Positions 18,623 through 28,250 are shown, counted from the stretch's first letter. The stretch is 64,000 nt of DNA from Methylobacterium sp. BTF04 (GCF_010692745.1 NZ_JAAHTB010000010.1:62001-126000); one strand, 5' to 3'. Made by a program: numbers and translations. Notes: generated from the letters alone by a model not told the origin.

Positions 18623-20098
18623 ATGAGTTTGACCCCACCCATGGAAGCAGAGGCGACGGATGTCGGTCCGCCGATGGCCGACGACCGCGAGGTCCGGCGC
18701 GGCCTCGCGCGCCATCTCGGCCTGTCCGGGCGTCTGTTCCTGCTCACGGTGGCGTTCGTCGCCTTGACCGAGGTGCTGATCTACGTCCCCACCGTCGCCA
18801 ACTATCGTCGGATGTGGCTGTCGGACCGGATCGCGGCTGCACAGGTCGCGGCCCTCGTCCTCGATGCGGCCCCCGACCAGCATGTGTCCGAGCGCCTCGA
18901 ACAGCGTCTGCTCTCGGGTGTCGGCGCCCGCGCCATCGCGGTTCGCGGCAACGGCACCCGCCGTCTGCTGGCGATCGAGACCGTGCCGGAAACGGTGGCC
19001 GACAGCATCGATCTGCGCTCGGAAGATTGGATTCGGTCCATCGGCGGCTCGGCGCGGACGCTGTTCGCCAAGGCGGATGCGCCGATCCGCGTCATCGGTC
19101 ACGGGCGCGACGGTTTCGACCTCGTCGAGATTCTGCTCGATGAGGAGCCCCTGCGCGAGGCGATGATCGCCTTCTCGGTGCGCCTGCTGCTCACGTCGCT
19201 GGCGATCGCGGCCGGTGTCGCCGGTCTCGTCTTCCTCGTCCTCCAGTGCGCGATCGTCCGACCGGTGGGGCGGCTGGTGCACAACATTACGGCCTTCGCC
19301 GATAACCCCGAGGCGATCGACCGGGTGATCGTGCCGTCACGCCGCACCGACGAGATCGGCCAAGCCGAAATCGCTCTGGCGCGCATGGAGACGGCGCTCG
19401 CGCGCGAGCTGAGAGAGAAGCGGCATCTGGCCGGGCTCGGCTTGTCGGTGAGCAAGATCAATCATGAGCTGCGCAATCTCCTCACCACGGCACAGCTTCT
19501 CGGCGACAGGCTCGATGGGGTGACCGATCCCGTGGTTCAGCGCGTGGCGCCCCGCCTCGTCGCCACCCTCGATCGCGCGATCCGGTTCTGCGAGGAGACC
19601 CTGGCCTATGGCCGCGCCACGGAGCGCCACCCTCTGCGCAGACTGGTGCCGCTCGCCCCCATCGTCGCCGAGCAGGCGGACCTGTCGGGCCGGGACCGGA
19701 ACTCGCCGATCGCGATCGTCGAGCGCTGCGCGCCAGACCTGAAGATCTGCGTCGATCCCGATCAGTTCTCACGGGCCCTCGCCAACATCGTCCGCAACGC
19801 GGTCCAGGCGCTCGCCACACACACGGATTCGCCCACCGTCACCATCGAAGCCACCCGCACGGGCGGTCCTGGCGCAGGGCGCGTGACCATCCTGGTCGGC
19901 GACAACGGACCCGGACTGCCGCCCCGGGCCAGGACGCACCTGTTCAGTCCGTTCAAGGGCTCGACACGGCCGGGCGGTACCGGCCTGGGGCTGGCCATCG
20001 CATCCGAACTGATCGAACTGAACAGCGGCACCGTCACCCTCGACGACACGCCGACGGGGACCCGGTTTCGCATCGTGATCCCGGATCAGACCGCCTGA
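18623..20098 (+). CDS. Orphan sensor histidine kinase with HAMP domain
   Basis: A 491-residue membrane kinase: first membrane helix near 35-60, a periplasmic sensor of about 130 residues, a second membrane helix near 188-212 (LLLTSLAIAAGVAGLVFLVL), HAMP linker (VRPVGRLVHNITAFADNPEA), and dimerisation box SKINHELRNLL with His281. The ATPase domain has N box NIVRNAVQAL, GDNGPGLP and GGTGLGLAI. No response regulator is adjacent, so the partner lies elsewhere. GAGAGGCGAG stands before the ATG. The 214 bases upstream hold no gene I can support. Confidence 0.9.
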   Translation: MSLTPPMEAEATDVGPPMADDREVRRGLARHLGLSGRLFLLTVAFVALTEVLIYVPTVANYRRMWLSDRIAAAQVAALVLDAAPDQHVSERLEQRLLSGVGARAIAVRGNGTRRLLAIETVPETVADSIDLRSEDWIRSIGGSARTLFAKADAPIRVIGHGRDGFDLVEILLDEEPLREAMIAFSVRLLLTSLAIAAGVAGLVFLVLQCAIVRPVGRLVHNITAFADNPEAIDRVIVPSRRTDEIGQAEIALARMETALARELREKRHLAGLGLSVSKINHELRNLLTTAQLLGDRLDGVTDPVVQRVAPRLVATLDRAIRFCEETLAYGRATERHPLRRLVPLAPIVAEQADLSGRDRNSPIAIVERCAPDLKICVDPDQFSRALANIVRNAVQALATHTDSPTVTIEATRTGGPGAGRVTILVGDNGPGLPPRARTHLFSPFKGSTRPGGTGLGLAIASELIELNSGTVTLDDTPTGTRFRIVIPDQTA

Positions 20099-20102
20099 CG
20101 CA

Positions 20103-20129
20103 GCCGGCGCCGCCGGCGCCGCCGGCGCC
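20103..20129. repeat. Three tandem copies of a 9-base GC repeat
   Basis: The unit gccggcgcc occurs three times in perfect tandem, then decays into ggcgcgccc. Each unit holds the palindrome ggcgcc. It fills most of the 39 bases between the convergent kinase and bioB genes, and could fold as a bidirectional terminator or be a slippage-prone tract. Confidence 0.8.
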
Positions 20130-20137
20130 GGCGCGCC

Positions 20138-21163
20138 CTACTCGGCTGCGGCCAGTGTCAATCCGGGGACCGTGATGCCGATATCGCGCAGGAGTTCGGC
20201 ATCCGCATCGGTCTCGTTGTTGGCGGTGGTCAGCAAGCGCTCGCCGTAGAAGATCGAATTGGCCCCCGCCAGGAAGCAGAGGATCTGGGCCTCGCGAGTC
20301 AGATCCTTGCGGCCGGCGCTCAGGCGCACACGGGCGCGTGGCATCACGATACGGGCGGTGGCGCACATGCGGACAAGGTCGAGCGGGTCCACCGGCGGCC
20401 GCTCCTGAAGCGGCGTGCCCTCGACCGCGACCAGTGCGTTGATCGGCACGCTTTCGGGGTGCGGCGCATGGTTGGCGAGCACCTGCAGCATCGCCGCCCG
20501 GTCCTTCACGCCCTCGCCCATGCCGACGATGCCGCCGCAGCACAAGCCGATGCCGGCATCGCGGACGTTCTGCAGGGTATCGAGCCGGTCCGCGTAGGTC
20601 CGGGTCGAGATGATGTCCCCGTAGAAATCGGGCCCGGTATCGAGGTTGTGGTTGTAGGAGGTGAGCCCGGCCTCGGCGAGCCGGCCCGCCTGCGACGGGG
20701 TCAGCATGCCGAGCGTGACGCAAGCCTCCATTCCGAGGCCCCGCACGCCGCGCACCATGGCGAGCACCGCGTCGAAATCCGGACCGTCCTTGGGTTGGCG
20801 CCAGGCAGCGCCCATGCAGAAGCGGTGGGCGCCCGCTGCCTTGGCGGCAGCGGCTTCGGCCAGCACCGCATCCACCGGCATCAGCCGCTCGCGGGGCACG
20901 CCCGCCTCCTTGTGATGCGCCGATTGCGGACAATAGGCGCAATCCTCGGGGCAGCCACCGGTCTTGATCGACAGGAGGCTCGCGCGCTGGATATCAGCCG
21001 GGTCGTTATGCGCCCGATGCACCTGGGCTGCCCGGAACACGAGATCGAGCAGCGGCAGATCGTGGATCGCCTGAATCTCCGGGACGGTCCAATCGTGACG
21101 GGTCGCCGACATTCCCACGGAAGGGGTCGCGGCGGAGGGGAAGGGGGCCAGGGTCTCGCTCAT
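20138..21163 (-). CDS. bioB: Biotin synthase
   Basis: A radical-SAM enzyme that inserts sulfur into dethiobiotin. The 341-residue protein has the CPEDCAYC cluster motif (Cys71, Cys75, Cys78) for the [4Fe-4S] cluster. It also has the expected SIKTGG lead-in, [24 protein letters not shown] and the C-terminal [15 protein letters not shown] with the [2Fe-2S]-coordinating region. The start is ATG. No bioF, bioD or bioA genes adjoin it, so biotin synthesis genes are scattered here; the biotin-dependent carboxylase at 43345 is one consumer. Confidence 0.97.
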   Translation of the reverse strand: MSETLAPFPSAATPSVGMSATRHDWTVPEIQAIHDLPLLDLVFRAAQVHRAHNDPADIQRASLLSIKTGGCPEDCAYCPQSAHHKEAGVPRERLMPVDAVLAEAAAAKAAGAHRFCMGAAWRQPKDGPDFDAVLAMVRGVRGLGMEACVTLGMLTPSQAGRLAEAGLTSYNHNLDTGPDFYGDIISTRTYADRLDTLQNVRDAGIGLCCGGIVGMGEGVKDRAAMLQVLANHAPHPESVPINALVAVEGTPLQERPPVDPLDLVRMCATARIVMPRARVRLSAGRKDLTREAQILCFLAGANSIFYGERLLTTANNETDADAELLRDIGITVPGLTLAAAE

Positions 21164-21287
21164 GCCCCCATGAGGCGAATCTCGGGCAGAAAATCAAGCC
21201 GGGGGCGCCTTCGCCACTGGCAATCGCGCGGCAGCGCTTGGCCTTGCGCGACGATTCAGTCAGCGGCGCCGGCGCCCGTATCCATGC

Positions 21288-22172
21288 TCAGTTGGTCGCC
21301 TCGCCGGCCGCGACCTTCGCGGTCCAGTCATCGAACGCCACGACCTCCTGGCGCTGTTCGCCGAGCCCAGCGATACCGAGGGTGATCACGTCGCCGTTCT
21401 TGAGGAAGCGCTGCGGCTTGCGGCCCATGCCGACGCCGGGCGGGGTGCCGGTGGTGATGACGTCGCCCGGCTCCAGCATCATGAAATGCGACAGGTAGGC
21501 GACGATCTGGGCCACGTCGAAGATCATGGTCGCCGTCGAGCCGGTCTGCATCCGCTCACCGTTGACGTCGAGCCACATCGGCAGATCGTTCACATCCCCG
21601 ATCTCGTCGAGGGTGACGAGCCACGGGCCGAGGGGCCCGAAGGTCGGACAGCCCTTGCCCTTTGTCCAGGTCCCGCCACGCTCGAGCTGATACTCGCGCT
21701 CCGAGAGATCGTTGCACAGGCACAGGCCCGCCACGTAGGACAACGCCTCGTTGGCATGGGCGTAGGACGCGCGCGCGCCGATCACGATGGCGAGCTCCAC
21801 CTCCCAGTCGGTCTTGGCCGACCCCTTGGGCAGGATCACCCGGTCGTTGGGCCCGACGATGCACGAGGGCGCCTTGTTGAACACGATCGGCTCGGCCGGG
21901 ATCGCAGCGCCGATCTCGGCGGCATGGTCGGCATAGTTCAACCCGATGGCGATGAAGTTGCGGGTGGCACCGACACAGGGACCGAGCCGGGTCTCCGCGG
22001 GAAGCAGCGGCAGCGAGACCGGATCGATGGTCCGGAGCCGCTCCAGCGCATCCCGCGCCAGGGCAGGGCCGGCAATGTCGCGCACCAGTCCCGACAGGTC
22101 GCGCAAGCCGCCCTGCGCATCGATGAGACCCGGCTTTTCGTCGCCGGTCGCTCCGTGCCGCACAAGTTTCAT
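21288..22172 (-). CDS. Fumarylacetoacetate hydrolase (FAH)-family protein
   Basis: A metal-dependent C-C bond hydrolase/isomerase of 294 residues. Metal ligands are visible in the family motif ...WEVELAIVIG (E-x-E with the later D), with FNKAPSCIVGPND, RGGTWTKGKGCPTFGPLGPWLVT and DVITTGTPPGVGMG. This subfamily includes ureidoglycolate lyase-like and 2-keto-acid hydrolases; the actual substrate cannot be told. ATG at 22172 gives the standard N terminus MKLVRHG; an in-frame GTG lies six codons earlier. It is alone on this strand. Confidence 0.85.
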   Translation of the reverse strand: MKLVRHGATGDEKPGLIDAQGGLRDLSGLVRDIAGPALARDALERLRTIDPVSLPLLPAETRLGPCVGATRNFIAIGLNYADHAAEIGAAIPAEPIVFNKAPSCIVGPNDRVILPKGSAKTDWEVELAIVIGARASYAHANEALSYVAGLCLCNDLSEREYQLERGGTWTKGKGCPTFGPLGPWLVTLDEIGDVNDLPMWLDVNGERMQTGSTATMIFDVAQIVAYLSHFMMLEPGDVITTGTPPGVGMGRKPQRFLKNGDVITLGIAGLGEQRQEVVAFDDWTAKVAAGEATN

Positions 22173-22582
22173 CGCTCGACCTTCCACCACGCCGCCATTG
22201 CCGTGCAGATCGGGCGATCCGCCCAGCGTGACAAGGCCCGAGCGCCATCGACCACGTTATCCCGGTGGGACCGATGAGCGAAGAGTCGCATAAAAGTGAC
22301 AGATCGCTACGGAACGCGGACGGACACGCATTTTCCTGCCAGATGCGAAAGTTCGATCACAGACAGTTTAGCTATGAACCATTCTTTCGACTCCGCCGTG
22401 AATGCATCGGCACGAAGGACAGATTTCACCATAACCAATATACCTATGATTAATCGAAATTTAATGCTTGAAAGGCCATGGATTGCAGAGTGCCGCGGCG
22501 CCCTGCATTGTGATTGCCAAGGTGGCGGTCCGGTCAAGGCAAGCTGGACCCAATCGACCATCGTGAGCGGGGGAAACGAGTG
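22173..22582. other. 410-base gap upstream of the FadL-type gene
   Basis: The left part (22173-22270) is GC-rich, with nothing recognised. About 22350-22480 is AT-richer than its surroundings and holds a perfect CtrA-type box (see its entry). Short open frames here have no family character and are not called. Confidence 0.5.
22450..22464 (+). promoter_or_regulatory. CtrA-type box (TTAA-N7-TTAA) before the FadL-type gene
   Basis: TTAA, seven bases (tcgaaat), TTAA is a perfect match to the CtrA half-site spacing, 119 bases before the gene start. It could equally be part of an AT-rich promoter, since such boxes arise by chance in AT-rich patches. Confidence 0.4.
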
Positions 22583-23902
22583 ATGAGCTGGACGATCGGG
22601 AACATCGCCCGTGCGGGCGTCGGCGTCGCAATCCTGGCGGGAAGCGCGAGTGGTGCGACCGCAGGGGCGTTCGGCATCCGCGAGCAGAGCACCCAGGCGC
22701 AGGGCGAGGCGTTCGCCGGTGCGGCTTCGGGATCGGGCGGCGTCTCGTCGATGTTCTGGAACCCGGCCGTGGTGACGATGCGTCCGGGCTGGGTCACCGA
22801 GCAGAATCTCAGCTTCATCAACCTGTCGAGCACCATCCGGACCCAACCCGGCACCAACCCGGCCTTCGCCGGCCTCGGCGACAGCGGCGATATCGGCCAA
22901 GGTGCGGTCGTGCCTGCGGGCGCCACCTCCTATCAGCTCACCGACCGGATCTGGATCGGTCTCACCACCGGCGCCCCGTTCGGCCTGGTGACGAAGCCGC
23001 GCAACACCTGGTCGGGCGAGCTCTACGGACGCTCGAACCGCATCTTCTCCCTCGCCTTCAACCCGGTGATCGGCTTCAAGGTCAACGAGTGGCTCTCGAT
23101 CGCCGCCGGGCCGAACATCGAGTATTTCCGCCTGACCCTGCGTCAGGCCGTGCCGCTGCCGATCAACCCGGCCGGGCTGCCGAGCAGCTTCCTGAAGGGT
23201 GAATCCTGGGGAGTCGGCTTCACCGCGGGTGCGCTGATCACCCCGACGGCGGGCACCACCCTCGGCATCGGCTACCGCTCATCCGTGCACCACGACCTCG
23301 AAGGCTCCATCGGGGTGCCGATCCTCGCGCTGGCGCCGCTCGGCGGGCAGGTCTCCGCCAAGCTGAATACACCCGAGAAGGTCAGCGTCGGCCTGACCCA
23401 GGCGATCAGCCCGGTCGCCCGCGTGAGCCTCGGCTTCGAGTGGGATAACTGGACCCGTCTCGGCACGGTCGGCATCGTCTCGAAGACCCGCGGCGTGCCG
23501 GTGAGCTTCCTGCCTTTGGATTACAAGGACGGATTCACCTATTCCATCGGCGGCGAGTACGACTGGTCGCCGGCCCTGACGGTCCGCGCCGGCGTCGCCT
23601 ACGAGGAATCCCCGATCGACACCACGAACCGCTCGGTGCGCCTGCCGGACAACGACCGGGTCAACGTCTCGGTCGGCGCGAGCTATCGCTGGAACGAGAA
23701 GCTGACGCTGAACCTCGCCTATTCGCACCTGTTCGTCGGCAAGGCCCGGATCCTGGCCGGCGCCGGTCAGGACTACAACGTCCAGAACGTCGCCTTCGCG
23801 GGCATCGCCGACGGCAGCGCCGACATCGTCTCGGTGGGTTTCCGCTACGTCTTCGGTGCGGTGGAACCCACCGCAGCCGCGCCGCTGGTGCGCAAGTACT
23901 GA
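22583..23902 (+). CDS. Outer-membrane OmpP1/FadL-family transporter
   Basis: A beta-barrel porin for hydrophobic compounds, 439 residues. An N-terminal signal peptide (about 1-28, ending ASGATAG) is followed by the family N terminus AFGIREQSTQAQGEAFAGAASG and SSMFWNPAVV, which matches the FadL hatch region. The rest shows alternating aromatic/polar strands and the closing strand ends SVGFRYVFGAVEP...VRKY. Substrate unknown (long-chain fatty acids or aromatics in known members). ATG 22583 follows a GGGGGAAACGAG stretch. It is convergent with phaC. Confidence 0.9.
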   Translation: MSWTIGNIARAGVGVAILAGSASGATAGAFGIREQSTQAQGEAFAGAASGSGGVSSMFWNPAVVTMRPGWVTEQNLSFINLSSTIRTQPGTNPAFAGLGDSGDIGQGAVVPAGATSYQLTDRIWIGLTTGAPFGLVTKPRNTWSGELYGRSNRIFSLAFNPVIGFKVNEWLSIAAGPNIEYFRLTLRQAVPLPINPAGLPSSFLKGESWGVGFTAGALITPTAGTTLGIGYRSSVHHDLEGSIGVPILALAPLGGQVSAKLNTPEKVSVGLTQAISPVARVSLGFEWDNWTRLGTVGIVSKTRGVPVSFLPLDYKDGFTYSIGGEYDWSPALTVRAGVAYEESPIDTTNRSVRLPDNDRVNVSVGASYRWNEKLTLNLAYSHLFVGKARILAGAGQDYNVQNVAFAGIADGSADIVSVGFRYVFGAVEPTAAAPLVRKY

Positions 23903-23965
23903 GCCGATCCGCTGATGCGCCAGACACCGTCTGGAAGGCGTGTTGTCGTTACCGAGCCAACCGAG

Positions 23966-23990
23966 CGCGACGCCCCCGCAGGGCGTCGCG
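23966..23990. terminator. Hairpin between convergent fadL-type and phaC genes
   Basis: A 10-base-pair perfect stem (cgcgacgccc / gggcgtcgcg) with loop ccgca. No T tract follows on either strand, so it is a terminator candidate of the tail-less kind, placed between the two stops at 23902 and 23998. Confidence 0.5.
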
Positions 23991-23997
23991 TTGTCGG

Positions 23998-25797
23998 TCA
24001 GGCTTTCATCCGCACGTAGGTGCCGGGTGCGGGGCCGAGCGACGGCAGGCCCGCTTCGCCGGGAACCCGAGGCGGCACCCGGGCCGGCGCCTGATGCTCC
24101 AGCCATGAGAACCAGTACGGCCACCACGAGCCCTTGGTCTCGGTGGCCGCGGCGATCCAATCCTCCAGCGTTCCGGTCACCGGGCCGCCGGTCCAAAATC
24201 CGTATTTGGGTTTGGCGGGCGGATTGACGACGCCCGCGATGTGGCCGGACCCCGCGAGCACGTAATCCACTGGACCGCCGAACTTGGTCGAGCCCTCGAA
24301 CACCGACAGGGCCGGGGCGATGTGGTCCTCGCGGGTGGCGAGGTTGAAGATCGGAACCTTCACCTTCTTGAGGTCGAGCCGGATGTTGCCGAGGGTCATC
24401 CGGCCACGGGCGAGGTTGTTCTCGAGATAGCAGTTTCGCAGGTAGAACGAGTGGTTGGCCGCCGGCATCCGGGTGGCGTCGGCATTCCAGTACAGCAGGT
24501 CGAAGGGCATCGGCGTCTTGCCCTTCACGTAGTTGTTGACGACGTAGGACCAGATCAGGTCGTTGGGCCGCAGCATGTTGAAGGCGGTCGCCATGCCCGA
24601 ACCGTCGAGGTAGCCGCGCTTCTTCATCCGCGCCTCGATGAGCTTGATCTGCTCCTCGTCGGCGAACACCTTGAGGTCGCCCGCATGGGTGAAATCCACC
24701 TGCGTGGTGAGGAAGGTGGCGCTCTTGATGCGCTTGTTGCCGGTGGCGGCCTGCATCGCCAGCGTCACCGCCAGCAGGGTCCCGCCGACGCAATATCCGG
24801 CGGCCGCGACCTCGCTCTCACCGGTGGCCGCACCGATGGCGTCGATGGCCGCCTCAATGCCCTCGCGCATGTAGCTCTCGAAATCCTTGTCGGCGTGGCG
24901 CTCGTCCGGGTTGACCCAGGAGATGCAGAACACCGTCAGGCCCTGGGACACCATCCAGGCGATCAGGCTCTTGGCCGGGTTGAGATCGAGGATGTAGAAC
25001 TTGTTGATCCACGGCGGCACGATCAGGAACGGGCGCTTGAGCACCGTCTCGGTGGTCGGCGCGTACTGGATCAGCTCCATCAGATCGTTGCGGAACACCA
25101 CCTCGCCGGGCGTGACCGCCACGTTGACGCCGACCTCGAATCCGGCCGCCGGATCGGTCTGGCGCACGCGGAGCTGACCCTTGCCGGCCTCGATGTCCTC
25201 GGCGAGCATCTTCATGCCGCGCACGAGATTGGCGCCGTTCTCCTCCAGCGTATGCCGGATCAGTTCGGGGTTGGTCATCACGAAGTTCGAAGGCGAGACC
25301 GCGCCGACGATCTGGCGCAGGTAGAACTGCGCCTTGTGCCGGGTGTGTTCATCGAGGCCCTCGGCGTTGTCGACGAGTCCTTCGGCCCAGCGTGAGGTGA
25401 TGAGGTAGCTCTGCTTGATGAAGTCGAAGATCGGGTTGGTCGACCACTCCGCGTGGGCGAAGCGTGTGTCCTTGGGCTCGGGGACCGCCACCGGGGCCGC
25501 GATCTCGCCCTGCAGCCGATGCCAGGTGGTGCCCCAGAGGGTGATGAACGCCTCACTGAGCTTGGCCTGTGCCTCCATCGATTTCTTCGGGTCCGCGAGC
25601 CAGCGCTCGGCGACGGTGCCGAGCGTCCGGACCACGTCGTTGACCTCCTCGGGCGGCTCGGATTGCTGGTCCGAAGCCTCCGCATCGGCGGCGGGTTTCA
25701 TGTAGACGGCGGCAGCACGCCCGAATTGCTCCACGAGCAGGCTGGCATTGCGCGACAGGGCTTCGATGTCGGGTGGCGTCGTCCGTTCGGTCGTCAC
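23998..25797 (-). CDS. phaC: Poly(3-hydroxyalkanoate) synthase, class I
   Basis: It polymerises (R)-3-hydroxyacyl-CoA into PHA storage granules. The 599-residue protein has an N-terminal PhaC domain and the lipase-like box GYCVGG with nucleophile Cys336 (Ser is replaced by Cys in this family). The catalytic Asp lies in TREDHIAP and the His in GSGHIAG. PWINKFYILDLNP and the terminal GSWWPYWFSWLEH block are typical of class I. It starts with GTG 12 bases after GGGAG, as an upstream ATG is out of frame. phaA/phaB and phasin genes are not adjacent. It is divergent from a lipoprotein gene. Confidence 0.96.
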   Translation of the reverse strand: MTTERTTPPDIEALSRNASLLVEQFGRAAAVYMKPAADAEASDQQSEPPEEVNDVVRTLGTVAERWLADPKKSMEAQAKLSEAFITLWGTTWHRLQGEIAAPVAVPEPKDTRFAHAEWSTNPIFDFIKQSYLITSRWAEGLVDNAEGLDEHTRHKAQFYLRQIVGAVSPSNFVMTNPELIRHTLEENGANLVRGMKMLAEDIEAGKGQLRVRQTDPAAGFEVGVNVAVTPGEVVFRNDLMELIQYAPTTETVLKRPFLIVPPWINKFYILDLNPAKSLIAWMVSQGLTVFCISWVNPDERHADKDFESYMREGIEAAIDAIGAATGESEVAAAGYCVGGTLLAVTLAMQAATGNKRIKSATFLTTQVDFTHAGDLKVFADEEQIKLIEARMKKRGYLDGSGMATAFNMLRPNDLIWSYVVNNYVKGKTPMPFDLLYWNADATRMPAANHSFYLRNCYLENNLARGRMTLGNIRLDLKKVKVPIFNLATREDHIAPALSVFEGSTKFGGPVDYVLAGSGHIAGVVNPPAKPKYGFWTGGPVTGTLEDWIAAATETKGSWWPYWFSWLEHQAPARVPPRVPGEAGLPSLGPAPGTYVRMKA

Positions 25798-25940
25798 GCG
25801 TGCATGTCTCCCTGATCGAGGCTCGATTTCCGGAAGCGTCGGGAAAACCCGACGACGGAGGGAGCCTCGTTTCCGACAAATTAACGCGGCATCCGGAGAT
25901 TACGCCAGTCCGCATAGCAGTTTAATCGGCCGACTCACCC

Positions 25941-26300
25941 ATGATCCGGCGCTACAAGCTCGCCCGAATGTCTATTCTCGCAACCGGTGTTGCAGTGGCG
26001 GCCGCCGGCTGTTCCGGCGACCTCAGCCCGATGCGCGCCGTCTACGGCTCGGGCGATGCCAAACCGGTCAAGGCGCCCGACTTCGTCGAGAACTCACGCA
26101 AGGATGGCGGCGACTTCATGCCTGTGGGCGTCTCGGCCCCGGCCCGTCAGATCCGCGCGAAATCGTCGGAGGGCACCAAGACGCTGGAGGCCGAGCTCGA
26201 AGGCGCCCGCGGCCGAAACGAGGCCAAGGGCCGCGCTGCGGCGAGCGCCGGCAAGGCGACCACGCCAGCCAAACCGCCGGTGCTTCCACGGCAAGAATAA
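25941..26300 (+). CDS. Small lipoprotein, 119 aa
   Basis: An N-terminal signal (MIRRYKLARMSILATGVAVAAAGC) carries a lipobox AAGC with acylated Cys24. The mature part is short, charged and rich in Ala/Gly/Lys, with no domain I know, and is followed by Pro/Ala-rich residues. It has an ATG start and lies divergent from phaC and upstream of the aminotransferase, 86 bases away. Function unknown. Confidence 0.72.
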   Translation: MIRRYKLARMSILATGVAVAAAGCSGDLSPMRAVYGSGDAKPVKAPDFVENSRKDGGDFMPVGVSAPARQIRAKSSEGTKTLEAELEGARGRNEAKGRAAASAGKATTPAKPPVLPRQE

Positions 26301-26386
26301 CGGTCGGCGTCTCGCCCGCGAGGTGGTAGAGCGGACGACCACGTCAGATTGATGACAGCTTCGCGCGAAGACGCCCGCGCGCGCCG

Positions 26387-27652
26387 ATGGACATTGTGAA
26401 GGCCATGACCGACTTCCACCGCATCAAGCGCCTGCCCCCTTACGTCTTCGAACAGGTGAACCGGATCAAGGCCCAGGCCCGCGCGAACGGTGCCGACATC
26501 ATCGACCTCGGCATGGGCAACCCGGACCTCGACGCGCCGCGCCACGTCATCGCCAAGCTGGTCGAGACCGCAGGCCGCCCCCGCACCGACCGCTATTCCT
26601 CGTCGAAGGGCATCGCGGGTCTCCGCCGCGCCCAGGCGAACTATTACAAGCGCCGTTTCGGCGTCAGCCTGAATCCCGACACGCAGGTCGTGGCGACGCT
26701 GGGGTCGAAGGAGGGCTTCGCCAACATGGCGCAGGCGATCACCGCGCCCGGCGACGTGGTGCTGGTGCCCAACCCGAGCTACCCGATCCACGCCTTCGGC
26801 TTCCTGATGGCCGGCGGCGTCATCCGCTCGGTGCCGGCGGAGCCGACCCCGGCCTTCTTCCCGGCGGTGGAAAAGGCGATGCAGCACTCGATCCCCAAGC
26901 CCGTGGCGATCGTGGTCTGCTACCCCTCGAACCCGACGGCCTATGTGGCGAGCCTCGATTTCTATCGGGACCTCGTCGCCTTTGCCAAGCGCCACGACAT
27001 CATCATCCTGTCGGATCTCGCCTATGCCGAGGTCTATTTCGACGGCGAGGCGCCGCCCTCGGTGCTGCAGGTGCCCGGCGCGATCGACTGCACGGTGGAG
27101 TTCACCTCGCTGTCGAAGACCTTCTCCATGGCCGGCTGGCGCATGGGCTTCGCGGTCGGCAACGAGCGCCTGCTCGCCGCCCTCACGCGGGTGAAGTCCT
27201 ACCTCGATTACGGTGCCTTCACGCCGATCCAGGTCGCCGCCACCGCTGCCCTCAACGGGCCGGAGGATTGCATCATCGAGATGCGCTCGATCTACAAGAA
27301 GCGCCGCGACGCGCTGATCGAATCCTTCGACAAGACCGGCTGGAAGATCCCCAGCCCCTCGGCCTCGATGTTCGCCTGGGTGCCGATCCCGGAGAAGTAC
27401 CAGTCGCTCGGCAGTCTCGAATTCTCCAAGCTCCTGCTCGAGAAGTCGGACGTGGCGGTGGCGCCCGGTATCGGCTTTGGCGAGCACGGCGACAATTTCG
27501 TGCGCATCGCGCTCGTCGAGAACGAGCAGCGCATCCGGCAGGCGGCCCGCAACATCCGACGTTTCTTCGAGACCTCGGACCGCACCCTGCACAACGTGGT
27601 GCCGCCCACGGACGGGTCCGCCGGCGAGACGCCGTTCGCCAAAGTGGGCTGA
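26387..27652 (+). CDS. Class I/II PLP aminotransferase (alanine/LL-DAP aminotransferase-like)
   Basis: A fold-type I PLP enzyme of 421 residues. The PLP lysine is Lys244 in SLSKTFSMAGWRMGFAVG; other landmarks are GMGNPDLDAP (26510 region), PNPSYPIHAFG and VAPGIGFGEHGDNFVRIAL. Similar to AlaC/YfdZ alanine transaminases and to proteins annotated as LL-diaminopimelate aminotransferase. In many relatives the next gene is homoserine dehydrogenase; it is not here. The substrate remains undecided. Confidence 0.88.
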   Translation: MDIVKAMTDFHRIKRLPPYVFEQVNRIKAQARANGADIIDLGMGNPDLDAPRHVIAKLVETAGRPRTDRYSSSKGIAGLRRAQANYYKRRFGVSLNPDTQVVATLGSKEGFANMAQAITAPGDVVLVPNPSYPIHAFGFLMAGGVIRSVPAEPTPAFFPAVEKAMQHSIPKPVAIVVCYPSNPTAYVASLDFYRDLVAFAKRHDIIILSDLAYAEVYFDGEAPPSVLQVPGAIDCTVEFTSLSKTFSMAGWRMGFAVGNERLLAALTRVKSYLDYGAFTPIQVAATAALNGPEDCIIEMRSIYKKRRDALIESFDKTGWKIPSPSASMFAWVPIPEKYQSLGSLEFSKLLLEKSDVAVAPGIGFGEHGDNFVRIALVENEQRIRQAARNIRRFFETSDRTLHNVVPPTDGSAGETPFAKVG

Positions 27653-27801
27653 CGCGACGGCGCTTCCTCGGGCCACCGCGCATGTGGCTGCGGGGAGACA
27701 CGCGGCGGCAAAGCGGCGGGCTCGGGCTCGATCCGCTTGTCACGCACGTGGTGTGTCAGCAGGGTCCGACCCTGTCCCGAGTTTTGTCCGCAGAGGATCG
27801 C

Positions 27802-28014
27802 ATGCGCCGATTGACCCTCACCGTCGCGCTGGCGCTGGCCGCATCCGCCGGCGCCTGCGCCCCCAAGCCGATCGTCTCCCGCGACCCGGTGCCGGCACCG
27901 GCTCCCGGCGTCGGTTATGTATGTGACTCGCGTCCCTTCATCGTGGACACGTTCTACAGCACCTGCGAACCGACCCTGCGCGAGCGCGAGGCCGTCCTCC
28001 ACGCCAAGGGCTGA
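27802..28014 (+). CDS. Small secreted/lipoprotein-like protein, 70 aa
   Basis: Starts with an ATG after GAGGATCGC and has a signal-like N terminus (MRRLTLTVALALAASAGAC) with a possible lipidation cysteine at residue 19, although the lipobox is not canonical. The rest has further cysteines in YVCDSRPF and YSTCEPTLRERE. No family recognised. A strong intrinsic terminator follows 36 bases later, supporting a real transcript. Confidence 0.65.
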   Translation: MRRLTLTVALALAASAGACAPKPIVSRDPVPAPAPGVGYVCDSRPFIVDTFYSTCEPTLREREAVLHAKG

Positions 28015-28049
28015 ACCGCCAGCGCTCGGCAGAGATCGCGAAACGCAGG

Positions 28050-28078
28050 GGCCGGGCTCACGCTCGGCCTTTTTTGTT
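28050..28078 (+). terminator. Intrinsic terminator after the 70-aa gene
   Basis: An 8-base stem (ggccgggc / gctcggcc, with one G-T pair) has loop tcac, followed by a run of six T and then gtttg. It ends the transcript of the small gene before it. Confidence 0.88.
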
Positions 28079-28250
28079 TGTTCGACAGGATGCGGCGCAG
28101 CCGGGACCGCACGGCGCCGACATTTCCCACCAGCTGCAGCAAGAATCCCGCTCGCGCGGCACGGCGGCCACGGACAACGACGACGGAATACGTCATGATG
28201 CGGCTCGGGCGCGTCTCACCTGGATCCAGGCTGCCCGCAGGAGTTGTTTC

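Noticed and set aside
20103..20129. CRISPR array.
   Set aside because: Units are only 9 bases long and adjacent without spacers.
22265..22582. Two short open frames upstream of the FadL-type gene.
   Set aside because: They have no conserved pattern, no good ribosome site, and lie in an AT-rich promoter-like region.
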